This document shows positions 13,797-24,600 of a stretch of DNA of 64,000 bases, in pieces. Made by a program: the position numbers and the translations under genes. A model generated the notes under the pieces. The model saw only the letters and a list, made by a program, of their open reading frames with translations. It had not been told where the DNA came from and searched no databases. Within the stretch, counting starts at the first letter, position 1. Every line of letters starts with the position of its first letter. This DNA is from Synanceia verrucosa (taxonomy: Eukaryota; Chordata; Actinopteri; Perciformes; Synanceiidae): assembly GCA_029721515.1 (NCBI GenBank), contig CM056570.1, positions 5,304,601 through 5,368,600 of the forward strand. Direction: 5' to 3'.

Positions 13797-14255
13797 CAAG
13801 TGTTGGGCAGTTACTGTTACAAGTAACGCATTACTGACAGTAATAATATTCCAATGCATTACTTTTAAAATATATAAACTCAGTTACCGTTACAATATGG
13901 TGCATTTCTCCGTTACTTGGTAAATGATTTCCCGATTAATTAATTCATACAGTATTGTTTTCATTCATAAACGCAGCACTGCGGACACTAAAGTTTGGGG
14001 TTACGTTGATCCGAGCTTCAAGTTTCCGACTTCCAACTGAACACATCATAAGGCAAACTCAACTCTTACGCCGCAGGGCCTAAAGAGTAACCAAAAAGTT
14101 ACTTTTAACAGTAACGCATTACTTTTGGGTTAAGTCATCAACAAAGTAACAGATGTTTACTTTGTTTATTACTTACGGCAAGTTAATTTTTGAATGAAGT
14201 AACTGTAAATGTAATTGTAACTAGTTACTATTCTTTCGTAACTAGCACAACACTG
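13797..14255. mobile_element. Non-autonomous DNA transposon (MITE-like)
   Basis: The left edge reads CAAGTGTTGGGCAGTTACTG and the right edge ends in CAACACTG, the inverse of the CAGTGTTG class of ends common in fish interspersed repeats. The interior has many GTTACTTTT/GTAACGCATTAC words in both orientations, so the element can fold back on itself. No transposase is encoded. The superfamily is not assigned with confidence; hAT-like is a guess. Confidence 0.6.
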
Positions 14256-14447
14256 CCATCAAGTGGTCAACATACCGCTCCCTTGGATTAGTAGTGAATG
14301 CATAGGCATTCATTAAAACTTAATCAGGGCTGCTGGAAAAAAAAAACTCTGGACAGATCTACTGGGGACAGATATTCCTACTTAACTCTGTGCCACAAAG
14401 TTATATTCCAACAACATATCTACTCTGCAAGTGCCTGTTGGCTCAGC

Positions 14448-14668
14448 CTCTGATTGGTCAGATGTCGAGTGCTGTCGATCACTGCAGCGACGCATGCACT
14501 GAACGCCTCACAGTAGCGCACATGCGCAAATGCGTCCTCTCGCGCGGCTTCCCATGGAGGCATAGCGCGTGTCCTGCGCGGGAGAGGCGGCTCTTGTCAT
14601 GTCTTCAAGCGATGGCGATGGAACAGAAGGACTTGAAAACTGATTACCTGACGTCCTGGCCACAGGTT
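14448..14668 (+). promoter_or_regulatory. CpG-rich candidate promoter and first exon
   Basis: This is a local GC/CpG-rich island in AT-rich DNA. It has an inverted CCAAT box (CTGATTGGTC, about 14,451), an NRF1-like stretch GCGCACATGCGCAAATGCG near 14,516, and a CRE-like TGACGTCC near 14,650. A short open frame, ATGGCGATGGAACAG from about 14,611, runs to a possible weak splice donor (CACAG|GTTTGA) at 14,666. These are features of a housekeeping-type promoter, but no protein family is recognised and transcription direction is inferred. It could also be a relic or an enhancer. Confidence 0.35.
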
Positions 14669-14936
14669 TGATAGATAAGTTGGATGTTTCTTCCATTGAA
14701 TTGAAGAAGTTTTCTGGGAGGTAGCGGCCATGAGAGAAGCTACCTTACAGCTCTATTAACATTATATATGCAGTGTTCCAATTAAGGGGACTGAGCTTTG
14801 AAAATTACCTATTTTAAACTGTATTCAATCTTCCCCACAATGAGGTTCTGAAAATGAAAAAGTATAAACATGAGTGTGTTTATTTGCTTATTAATGTTAA
14901 TTTTGTCTAAACATTTGTTTCAATTAATTATCATAA

Positions 14937-15110
14937 ATGCGCGTTTCCTGCTGTGGCCGTGGGGGCGCTGGACTAGAATTGCCAGATTTACGTCGACACC
15001 TGAACTGCTCATTAGTGAGCGCGAGCGGCGACTGGGACAGTCTAGACGTACTAATGCGCAGGCGTGTGAGTTGGAAAGTTATAAAACGGAGCTTCCGCAA
15101 AAGCCACTGT
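14937..15110. promoter_or_regulatory. Second CpG-rich patch, possible promoter
   Basis: CpG-rich sequence with GAGCGCGAGCGGCGAC near 15,017, an NRF1-like ATGCGCAGGCG near 15,053 and a TATA-like TTATAAAACGG near 15,078. Overlapping short open frames are not recognisable as proteins. It lies about 300 bp upstream of the tRNA gene and may be unrelated to it. Confidence 0.25.
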
Positions 15111-15422
15111 GTAATTCGAACCCTGGTTACATGATAATATCCTCATAATGCTATGGCAGAGGTGGGTACCATTTATATATAGTCTATCTTACTGGTTTTC
15201 CCCTGAGGCAGAAAGTATCTTTCATTCCAACACTGTTATGCCTTTACAAAGGGATTCAGTATAGAGATTCAGGCTGATGTTATCAATGCTCATTCATTAT
15301 CCAGGTAAGCTCACTTAGTATTCAAAACATTTTGCATTTTTTTGTAATTTGATGGATTTACTTAGCGTTTTTTCCACTTACGAATAGCATTATAATGACA
15401 CGCCGGCAGGTGGCGTTTATAA

Positions 15423-15505
15423 GTCAGGATGGCCGAGCGGTCTAAGGCGCTGCGTTCAGGTCGCAGTCTCCTCTGGAGGCGTGGGTTCGAATCCCACTTC
15501 TGACA
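15423..15505 (+). tRNA. tRNA-Leu (anticodon CAG)
   Basis: The 83-nt sequence folds as a class II tRNA. The acceptor arm GTCAGGA pairs with TTCTGAC (one G-U), followed by discriminator A. The D arm is GCC...GGC. The anticodon stem CTGCG/CGCAG closes the loop TTCAGGT, which gives anticodon CAG. A long variable arm typical of leucine tRNAs follows, then the T arm GTGGGTTCGAATCCCAC. Internal pol III boxes are visible as TGGCCGAGCGG (A box) and GGTTCGAATCC (B box). CCA is not encoded, as expected for a nuclear gene. All stems are intact, so it looks functional rather than a SINE-derived pseudogene. Confidence 0.96.
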
Positions 15506-15511
15506 GAAACG

Positions 15512-15516
15512 TTTTT
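15512..15516 (+). terminator. RNA polymerase III terminator of tRNA-Leu
   Basis: A run of five T begins seven bases after the tRNA 3' end, the usual pol III stop signal. Confidence 0.8.
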
Positions 15517-18500
15517 ATTTTGGGGGATCGAGTAACTGTCCAGTGAATGCGAAACAAGGAGAATTTTTAATATATTTTTGCTGCTTTACATTATGAATGT
15601 GTTTGTAAGCATGTTCCCCAGCAGTATTTCACAGCACAGCAAAATTAACATTAATAAAATGAGTTTTTGGATTAAAGACAGAAAAGTGTAGATATTTAGT
15701 TTGACGAAGAGACCAGATTATGCAGAAGAGCACTGTGAAGAGAGTGCTTATGGATCTCATAAGCCCTCATGTCTTATGTTAGCAGGTTATGAAAATAGAA
15801 CCTTTTCTTCTGGAAATATAAACGGTGATGGCCTTAAAATTATTGCACATGCACACAAATCTGCAATATCCTCCTGGCATGCAGTGCACACACCTATGCA
15901 CATATATACACACATTGACACTACAGTATAGTAGTCATTTTTGTATTAATTCATGGTGGTGTGTCTCTCTGTTAACCTTTGATGTAGCTTCAACCTCATT
16001 GCAAAAAAAAATGCAAATATGTTAACTCTGCTGATATATATAATGGGATCTTTCTCCAGAGGTTTTCTGTAGGTATAATAGGATTTGTGTAAAGCCAGGC
16101 TGCTACTGTAGGATTGTGCAAATGTACTGTGTTTGTGTAAATGTGCGGTGAAGACTCCTCCTCTTGGTTATTTTTGCATTCCCTCACTGTGACTGGCAAA
16201 GGTTAAAGAGTACAGAGGTAAAGCCTGTCTTGGTCCTCATTACTGTTGGCACAAGTGCTTAGTCATATAACTTGTCATCTATGTATTCTCTTGGCTTGCT
16301 TTAATTCAGTTGTCATCTGTTATTTAACATGCACCAACAGGTGATATTCATATTGGCAAGTAGCATGCTTTTTTCTGTGAAGTATTTTAAAACCACTCTT
16401 ACTTAACACTTGCATGTCTGAATTTGAAAGGTTATTTAATAATCCTGTTGTGAAAGGTATGTGTAATTACTGTTACTTTTTTAGTCTAATTTAATGCAAT
16501 TCAGTCTTGAACTTGGGTTTAATCCTGCAAGTCTTACCCATTAACTGGGCCCATTTATCAGTGCGTCAGCTTTCTGGGTGTAGAGATTTAGTTGGACTAA
16601 CATATGGTAGCAGAAGTCCTGCTGCACACCAGCTTGCACACTGATTAGCCCTGATATTTTAACAACGGCCAGGAGGGGGGAGTGCTAAGCCTGAGCATCA
16701 GTGCTCACGTGTAAGCATGACGGATGATAAGCTTCTAGAGCTCCCTGCTGTGACTGTGATCCATACTGCACTAGCATGGTGGAGGTTAGACAGCTGACTG
16801 TCTGCCAGTCATATTTAATTAAATGTAATGCAGACTATAGGTTCTGGGAAATCAGTTCACTTTCACTTAAAGCTCTTAGAGGTGTGCGGTGGACAGAGTT
16901 GTGTGATTGAATAATGATCACAATAGTGAAAGCCCTTGTATAGGAAAACATTATAGATTTCAACTTTTAATAAATCATCTATACATAATGACTCCATCCA
17001 GCTGACTCAAACTGATCGTAAACCTCGTTTACTTGACTCAGAGGAATGAGGGGAGGTACCTTCCTTGCACAGGAAAGCCCACAGAGGACCTAATCATGTT
17101 CTCAGCACTTAACTGTCATGACTCAGCAGGAGGTCTTACTGCCATTTTCTTCCCATGAGTCAGGACGCAATAAATCTGCTCTGCTCGAGTCAACTCCACC
17201 CCGCCATGACACATCGAGCTCCTTAAGACTGAAGACAGATGGCAGCATGGGGGCTTGCCCTGCTGTGCTTGTGTTTAGGCTTAGTGGGAGTGGGTGCTCC
17301 TGTGATGATGATGAAGCACTTCTTGAAACTCCCGGCATCATAGGGAGTGATCGACATACCGTGTGCGAGCCTCTGATAAGAGTAACCCTTCATGTGTTCT
17401 GTGGCAGTTCTTTTGTCCTTGAAAAGAGCGAGATGACCCCGAGTGATACTTAGACGAGGAAGGAACAGGAACAGCTTCACACGCTGTACCTGTAACACAT
17501 GCAGGTGAAGCATGCGTTGGCCTTGTGAGCACATCACCAGCTCTGTCACAACAAACTTACAGAGGAGGCTTCGCCAGCCAGGCAAACGACCAATTATCCA
17601 GGGGGCATGTCTCTCATTAGTGTCACGGTGCCATGGAAAATATTCATGGGTGATTTAAACACGGACATCCTTCTCCCATTTATCTTGATACACCCACTCT
17701 TTGTTTTCTGTTTGTTTTATGTACATTTGTATCAGCTTTGTTTCCATGATGATAATTACACCACTTAACCAACTTGTTGATCTGATTGCTGTGCTGTTGT
17801 TCAAGTTGCTAAATTTAGATATTTTTTTTTTGTTTTATTATTGTTAATATATTCATAATATACTAAGTCTAACATTGTGTGCTTTACATGACAAATTAAA
17901 TTGAAACTTGTGATATGAAGTGTAAAGTAATGCAGGATTTAAAATCCAAATTCTAAAAAAAGCTTAATTTAATGTTTTATAGATATTTTCTATTTTCCCT
18001 GACATATTTTAACTGTACGTCATGAGTGAGTGATTTTAAAGTGAAACTGAAAATTCAGTTTTGGCTTTTGTTTTTTTGTGTGCCACCCCAAGATTTTCAG
18101 TGGCCCAATATGGCCAACCCTATGAAATATTTGTGGGGCTCCCACAGTTTAAAATTTAAAAAAATAATAAACCCATCACTGTCAGAACACATTACAATCT
18201 GCCTGATGGGATTGTCACGTACAGTTGAAAATGCCACTTAGGGAACTGAAGCGCAAGCTCTGCTTGACACAACGTCAACAGTGCACTTGCAATAACGTGC
18301 CGTGGCTAGAACAGCTACCTAAACAAAGCACATATTATAACACACACAGAGGGAGAGCAACTTCATTCTCTACACAGGTATATATATTTATATGGCAAAT
18401 AGTTGTTTATTGCTATGTTGATGCTCTGACTTTTGCATTAAGCGCCATTAACTGTTGCTATCTTGTCATTATTGTTGCTATAATGCAGTTGAAGTTTGTG

Positions 18501-21148
18501 AATGTTGTTGAAAATCACTGGGAGTAAAGCAAAAGTTCAAATCTATCCATGTCCTCCTCTGGGGGAAATTACAAACGTTGTACTGTAATTTGCATCAAGG
18601 TCAGTTTCATTTGTATATCCCAAAATCAAGATTATGTTGATGTTATGATATGTTTTGCCATTAAATATACCAACTTCTTACTATATATAAACATAACAAG
18701 TTATTGTAACTAGGACAATTTCACATATCAAGACAAGCTGGTATGCAATGACAATTTTTCATATTTGGCATGTTCTATCTTGCTCTGGTATAACACATAA
18801 TCAAGTAGCCGAACCAATGTGTAGTGTTAGAGACAAAACCAAGTAGAAGCTGCAGCCATATAATGCTGACTGAAGGCACAAAAGGTGGCAGATAAAAAAA
18901 GGGACATTATGCCTAGTCATAGATTGTCACCGAGCCTTCATCTGCTTTCTAAAAGCGTGTTTAACTCCCTTTATGCAATGGTGAAGTCCAAGTCATGTGT
19001 CCAAAGCCTCAGCAGATTTCAGTCCAATCTCAGAGTGATTAGCAGGGCTTTTCATTCTATCCTTAGCTTCCCATGTATGTGATTAGCAGGTAGGCCCGCT
19101 TCTGGAGGGAAGCTTTTGAACTGGTTTCTCGCATCTGTGATTGCTACAGCTCTGCTGTTTCTTTGGGAGTTTACATCTTACACTGTGTGGCTTTCGGACT
19201 ATTTATTTTCAGTCTGGTTCTTTCATGGGTATGGAACATGTGAGTATACACACTCTCTATAGGCTACTGCTTTATCCTGTGTCGATGAAATATTTGCATC
19301 ACAAAAGAAACATGCACTGATAAAACTAGAAACTGCACTTGTGATTCCCACAAAAAAGCGTGAAATGATCCATGTTAAACTGGATGAACTCAGGCTGGCC
19401 TGCAGGATGTGATTTGTATTTTCCTTGTTTCAACTTTTTTGGGAGCCTCAGTTGGCAAACACAACACCTTTGGGATAAACAGCATTATTCTAGGGATCCA
19501 AGGCCACATATGTTTCCTGGTCATAGTGAATAAAGAAAAAGAGAAATACTTTTTGCATTTGTACTGTAATCCACTGAGTGTCAGCTAGTTTGAAGAATAA
19601 ATGTCTGCCAAGTTTTTGAAATAACTCTGCAACTTTGCAAACTGTAATAGACACTACCTTCTCACAGTACGTTAACAGTGTGTTATCTTTATATACAAGT
19701 ACATTCTCTCTCTGTACCGTTATTTATTATGAGACTGTGGTATCTGTAATGTTGGCTTCCTGCAAAAAGCATCTGTAAAATTATATTTTTTACTGAAAGA
19801 TCTATCGCCACTTCTGCCAGTAGCTATGCATTTTTTATCATTTCATGTTGGATGTTATGCTTTTCAAACATGATGTCAGCATACAGTCTCATATGTTAAA
19901 GTAGAGCTGGTTATGTTTTACTGTAGGACATAGATTATTTGACTTTCAAAACACTGAATTCAGCTAACAGAGGACAAAAGAGTTGACTGACATTGTAAGA
20001 CAATCTTTGTGGGATATAAATATTGGTATACAGTTGATTCAACCTCAAGATGCAAAGGCCTAGGTAGGCAACATAATAACATATAAGAGTATTTACAGTA
20101 ATCAATTACTCTTTTCTCTGCCAAAATGTTCTGCCAGAGGAAACACTTCCTGCTTTACTTGTATACAACATCGCTAATACAAGAACAAGGACAGCAGCCA
20201 AACCTGTTCTTTATAGTATGCCAGTCAAGCTTAGCCTATTTTATAGGCACAACAATGAATTATCTTTACCTCCTGGTGTTATCACAGTAAGAATGTGTGT
20301 GCTTATTGCTTTTTATAGGTAATCCTTGTGTTATTGATCACAGGAAAAGCTGGCTAAGGATGTATTTACTTCAGTGACTGACAGTCACAGAGGTAATGTC
20401 CACTTTCACCGCTAGCGCAGACTTAAGCTTGTTATTTAAAGTCACTTGGGGGATTTATTTGTGACTGTATCCTCATTATCCCTGTCTTCATTTACTCTTT
20501 GATCTGCTCAGTAGTCTGTACATACAGAATGGCTTACATACATGACATCCCTGTCATGTGTATCCCGCTTATGTTAGTGTACATAAAAAAGTGTATTCTG
20601 TATAAAAAGTATATGAAAAAAATGTGTTTGGATTTATTACGATACCCATTAGTTAAACGTAACAAAATATTAGTCTGTGACCTCAAGCTGACCAAATAAG
20701 TGTCCACAAGTTAATGTCTAGACAGACTCTCTTAAGATATCTAGAAGTAAATCCTGTTTTGCTTTGACTTAATACCTGATCCAAGATAAATGTAGAACTG
20801 TATTGTGCTAATCACACCTACAGCTTCTTCGTAAGGATTTTCTTTTCAGACGAGCCTTAGGTACTAATTTAGACTGGTACTGAGAAGCCAGCCAGCTAAA
20901 TCTAAAATGGACATTTATTATAAGTTCTCTGTCTGTCCGTAGCAAAAAAGGAAAGGATTCAGGGATTCTGTAATCTGTTTCTCTAGATCTAGTCTTTTTC
21001 ACCCGACCTGCCTTTTTTACCACTGTTTTAACTTCCCTTTCAGCGGCCTGGGATGAGTGAGAGCCATGCAGATGTGTGGTGTGGAAAAACATGATGACCG
21101 CCTGACAACCCTCACCTCTTTTTCTGCTTACTTGAGACCATCCTTCAG
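15517..21148. other. Intergenic / upstream of rp1l1, no gene recognised
   Basis: About 5.6 kb of AT-rich DNA with scattered short open frames on both strands. None has a recognisable domain. Non-coding 5' exons and the promoter of rp1l1 are expected here or just upstream of the first coding exon but could not be placed. Confidence 0.5.
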
Positions 21149-21654
21149 CCAGAGCCAGAGAGAAAATGTCCTCTGACAAACGTCACTTCCGTTGCTTCAG
21201 TGCTGTAGGCGGTGAAGGCTCCCACAAGTCTTCTACCCTATGTAAGCACCACACCAGCCGGTTCCCCAGGATCCACCACCATGGCATGGTCGCCCATCAT
21301 GACGCTCCAGAGGAGTGCTACCGTTGCTCCGAGTACAGACATTCCCAGGCCGTGGAAGCATTAGAGACTCAGGTTGCACCTGTGTTTCATTCACCATACC
21401 ACCACCATCAGCCATGCCAGTATGTTCTCAGGGGGCCGACCAGGCCAGAGGAGCACTCCATGGCACATTCAGGCCACATCCATCATCACAGGTACAGTAA
21501 GAGGGTGGTGCTGGTGAAGAACAGTGACCCCTCATCCAGGAAGATCATCATTTTGCACCACAGGAATCTACGCAGTTTTGGTCTTTTCTTGGAGGAAGTT
21601 TCTGAGCTCATGCAGTACCACATCAGGAAGTTATGCACTCTGGAGGGCCACAAG
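21149..21654 (+). CDS. rp1l1: rp1l1 first coding exon (ATG at 21,166)
   Basis: A plausible acceptor (CATCCTTCAG) ends at 21,148. The ATG at 21,166 follows GAGAGAAA, with A at -3. The exon encodes 163 residues and ends at CACAAG|GTAAGA, phase 0. Residues 1-111 are rich in His and Cys and carry no recognisable domain. Residues 112-163 are the first half of a doublecortin domain. In RP1 and RP1L1 the equivalent exon also carries a full first doublecortin domain; that domain is not seen here. The start could therefore be internal if an upstream coding exon exists, but none was found. Confidence 0.8.
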
Positions 21655-24600
21655 GTAAGATCACACACACCTGGGACTAGAAGATCATAAAAAGAGATGT
21701 TTTCATGTTCTTTTTTTTTGACTTGATATTCTCGCACATAATCTGAGTTTGGGAGTACAGTGGTTACATGACAGTTTTATTCTATCATAATTATTATTAT
21801 TCTATCTTCCAAGAGGAAGATCTGTGCTTAGTGAATACATTTCTGCTTTACTGAAATGAATAGGATGGACACTTCTGAAATTAACCATTGACCTACAGTG
21901 TTACACATTGCTGTTATTCATGCTTGAGATTGAAAACCACAGTGAAAGGGAGGCCTCTAGTGACAGGACAGACTCCCTGCTAAATCCCAGCTGAGAGCTT
22001 GGTCAACTAGCAGCCCTTCTGCAAACACACAATATCAAAAAGTCATTTCATGACAACATTCAATTTTGAATAATTTCTCTGAACTGAATTTCAACATCAT
22101 GGATGGATTTTTTAATAAACATACCTTATGTATGGATAACATTATTTGCTCTATAATGGAAAAAAAACACAAAAACATGAAATAATATAAGGATTGCTTT
22201 TAATAATAGGACGAATTAAAGTGTATACCTTGTGCTCTAAAATTGCAGTGAAATATATAGGCGGCACAGTGGTGCAGTGGTTAGCACTGTTGCCTCACAA
22301 CAAGAAGGTACCGGGTTCGATTCCTGGCTCGGGGCCTTTCTATGTCTGCGTGGGTTCTCTCTGGGTACTCTGGCTTCCTCCCACCATCCAAAAACATGTT
22401 AACTGGCTAATTTTTTTTTTCATCATTTAAAAAAATTACATGGGAAAAAAATCTTACATTAAACCCTTTTATTGTAAACTTAACCTTTCTAAGGTATCAA
22501 TCTGTACAAACAGGGAAAAGAAATGTCATCACAAACATGAAAAACACTCAAATGTACACTTAAATCTTAATAAAAAATAAAATTACAATGGTGCAAAAAT
22601 AAACATTAAAGAAATGCTTAACAAAAGGCGCAAGTGTTTTAACATCTGTGAGGCTACGGTGGTCTGCCTAAGAACCTCAGAGCCGTTTCAGTGATCACTG
22701 AAAACAGCAATCATTTGAGCTAGGAAACAACGAGCGGCTCATTTATTAACCAAGAATTAAGGAGAGGAGGCTGACTGAAACTGTCACGTGTTCGCTGACA
22801 GCGAATCACTGAAGCAAGTGAGTTTGTTCATGCAACCAACCTTGCTTCGTTTGCATGTGATTGGATAAACCTTGCATGTGTTTGGATAAACCTTGTCTTG
22901 TCTAAACTTGTCTGTCATCTTTAATGATGTGCTACTTCAACCACTCGCATTAAAACCAACCCGAGACGCTGATGAGAGCAGCGCAGGGAAAACCAAACAG
23001 CTGACATCCACGTCACGTCACATTTATGAAAATCCTGCCAGCGATCCTGATTGGCTCAGTCATTTTTTTGCTCCCTTGAAGTCCTTCCCATCGAGTGCGA
23101 GTTCAGATGTGTGGAACTAGGCGGAACGACATCCAGCTGGCGAGAGTCAGATTAGTTTCTTGCAGCGAAGTACTGTGAAATTATCGAGCGTTATATCGAG
23201 CATATTTTTTATTGATATTGATGATGTGTCTATCGCGATATATATTGCTATCGTTTTATCGCCTTAGAAATGGGAACTGGATGGTGGGAGCTGGGAACTG
23301 TGAATTGGGAGCTAGGAACTGGGAGGTGGGAACTGGGAGATAGGACTTTGGAGGTGGGAGCTGGGAGGTGGGAATAGAGTTGTTCTGATTCCGATACCAG
23401 CATTGTAAATGCCTCCAATACTACAAGAAAATGCTGGCATCGGTATTGGCGAGTCTCTAGGTGGGACCTGGGAGCTGGGAACTGGGAGATGGGAACTCGG
23501 AGGTGGGAGGTGGGAACTGGGAGATAGGACTTTGGAGGTGGGAGTAGAGTTGTTCTGATTCCGATACCAGTATCGTAAATGCCTCCAATACTACAGAAAA
23601 TGCTCGGTATTGGCGAGTCTCTAGGTGGGACCTGGGAGCTGGGAACTGGGAGATGGGAACTCGGAGGTGGGAGGTGGGAGGTAGGAGATGAGAGGTGGGA
23701 ACTGGGAACTGGGAGCTAGGAACTGGGAGATGGGAACTGTGAACTAGGAGTGAGGAGCTGGGAACTGGGAGCTGGGAACTGGGAGATGGGAGCTGAGAAC
23801 TGGGAGCTAGGAACTGGGAGCTGGGACCTAGGAGGTGGGAACTGGGAAATGGGAACTGGGAGATGGGAGGTGGGAACTGGGAGATGGGAGATGGGAACTG
23901 GGAGGTGGGAGTTGGGAACTGGGAGGTGGGAGTTGGGAACTGGGAGGTGGGAACTGGGAGATGGGAGATGGGAGCTGGGAGATGGGAGTTGGGAACTGGG
24001 AGGTGGGAGTTGGGAACTGGGAGGTGGGAACTGGGAGATAGGAGTTGGGAGCTGGGAACTGGGAGGTGGGAGATGGGAGGTGGGAACTGGGATTTGGGAA
24101 ATGGGAAATGGGAACTGGGAGGTGGGAGGTGGGAACTGGGAGATGGGAGCTGGGAACTGGAGGTGGGAGGTGGGAACTGGGAGATGGGAGCTGGGAACTG
24201 GAGGTGGGAGGTGGGAACTGGGAGATGGGAAATGGAGGTGGGAAATGGGAGCAGGGAACTGGAAGGTGAGAACTGGGAGGTGGAAAGTGGGGGATGGGAA
24301 CTGGGAGATGGGAAATGGGAGGTGGGAAATGGGAGCAGGGAACTGGAAGGTGAGAACTGGGAGGTGGAAGGTGGGGGATGGGAACTGGGAGATGGGAGTT
24401 GGGGTGCTGTTGATCAAACATGAAATAAGAAGAATCAGATTCAGAATCAGCTTTATTGGCCAGCCAGGTATGTTTTCACATATGAGGAATTTGACTCCGG
24501 TTTAGAGCACTCACTTTGTCCAAAAACAGAAGAAAAAATTTAAAGTGACAGACAGCAGCACACATTATAAAGAAATAAAACATGTAAAATAAATTAAGGT

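Noticed and set aside
20319..20330. CRX/OTX-like TAATCC upstream of rp1l1
   Set aside because: A six-base match in AT-rich DNA is expected by chance; there is no supporting cluster or known transcription start.
23716..24505. Long Trp/Gly/Glu and Pro/Ser-rich frames on both strands of the minisatellite
   Set aside because: Seven-base units lacking stops give open frames in several phases on both strands; they are repeat artefacts.
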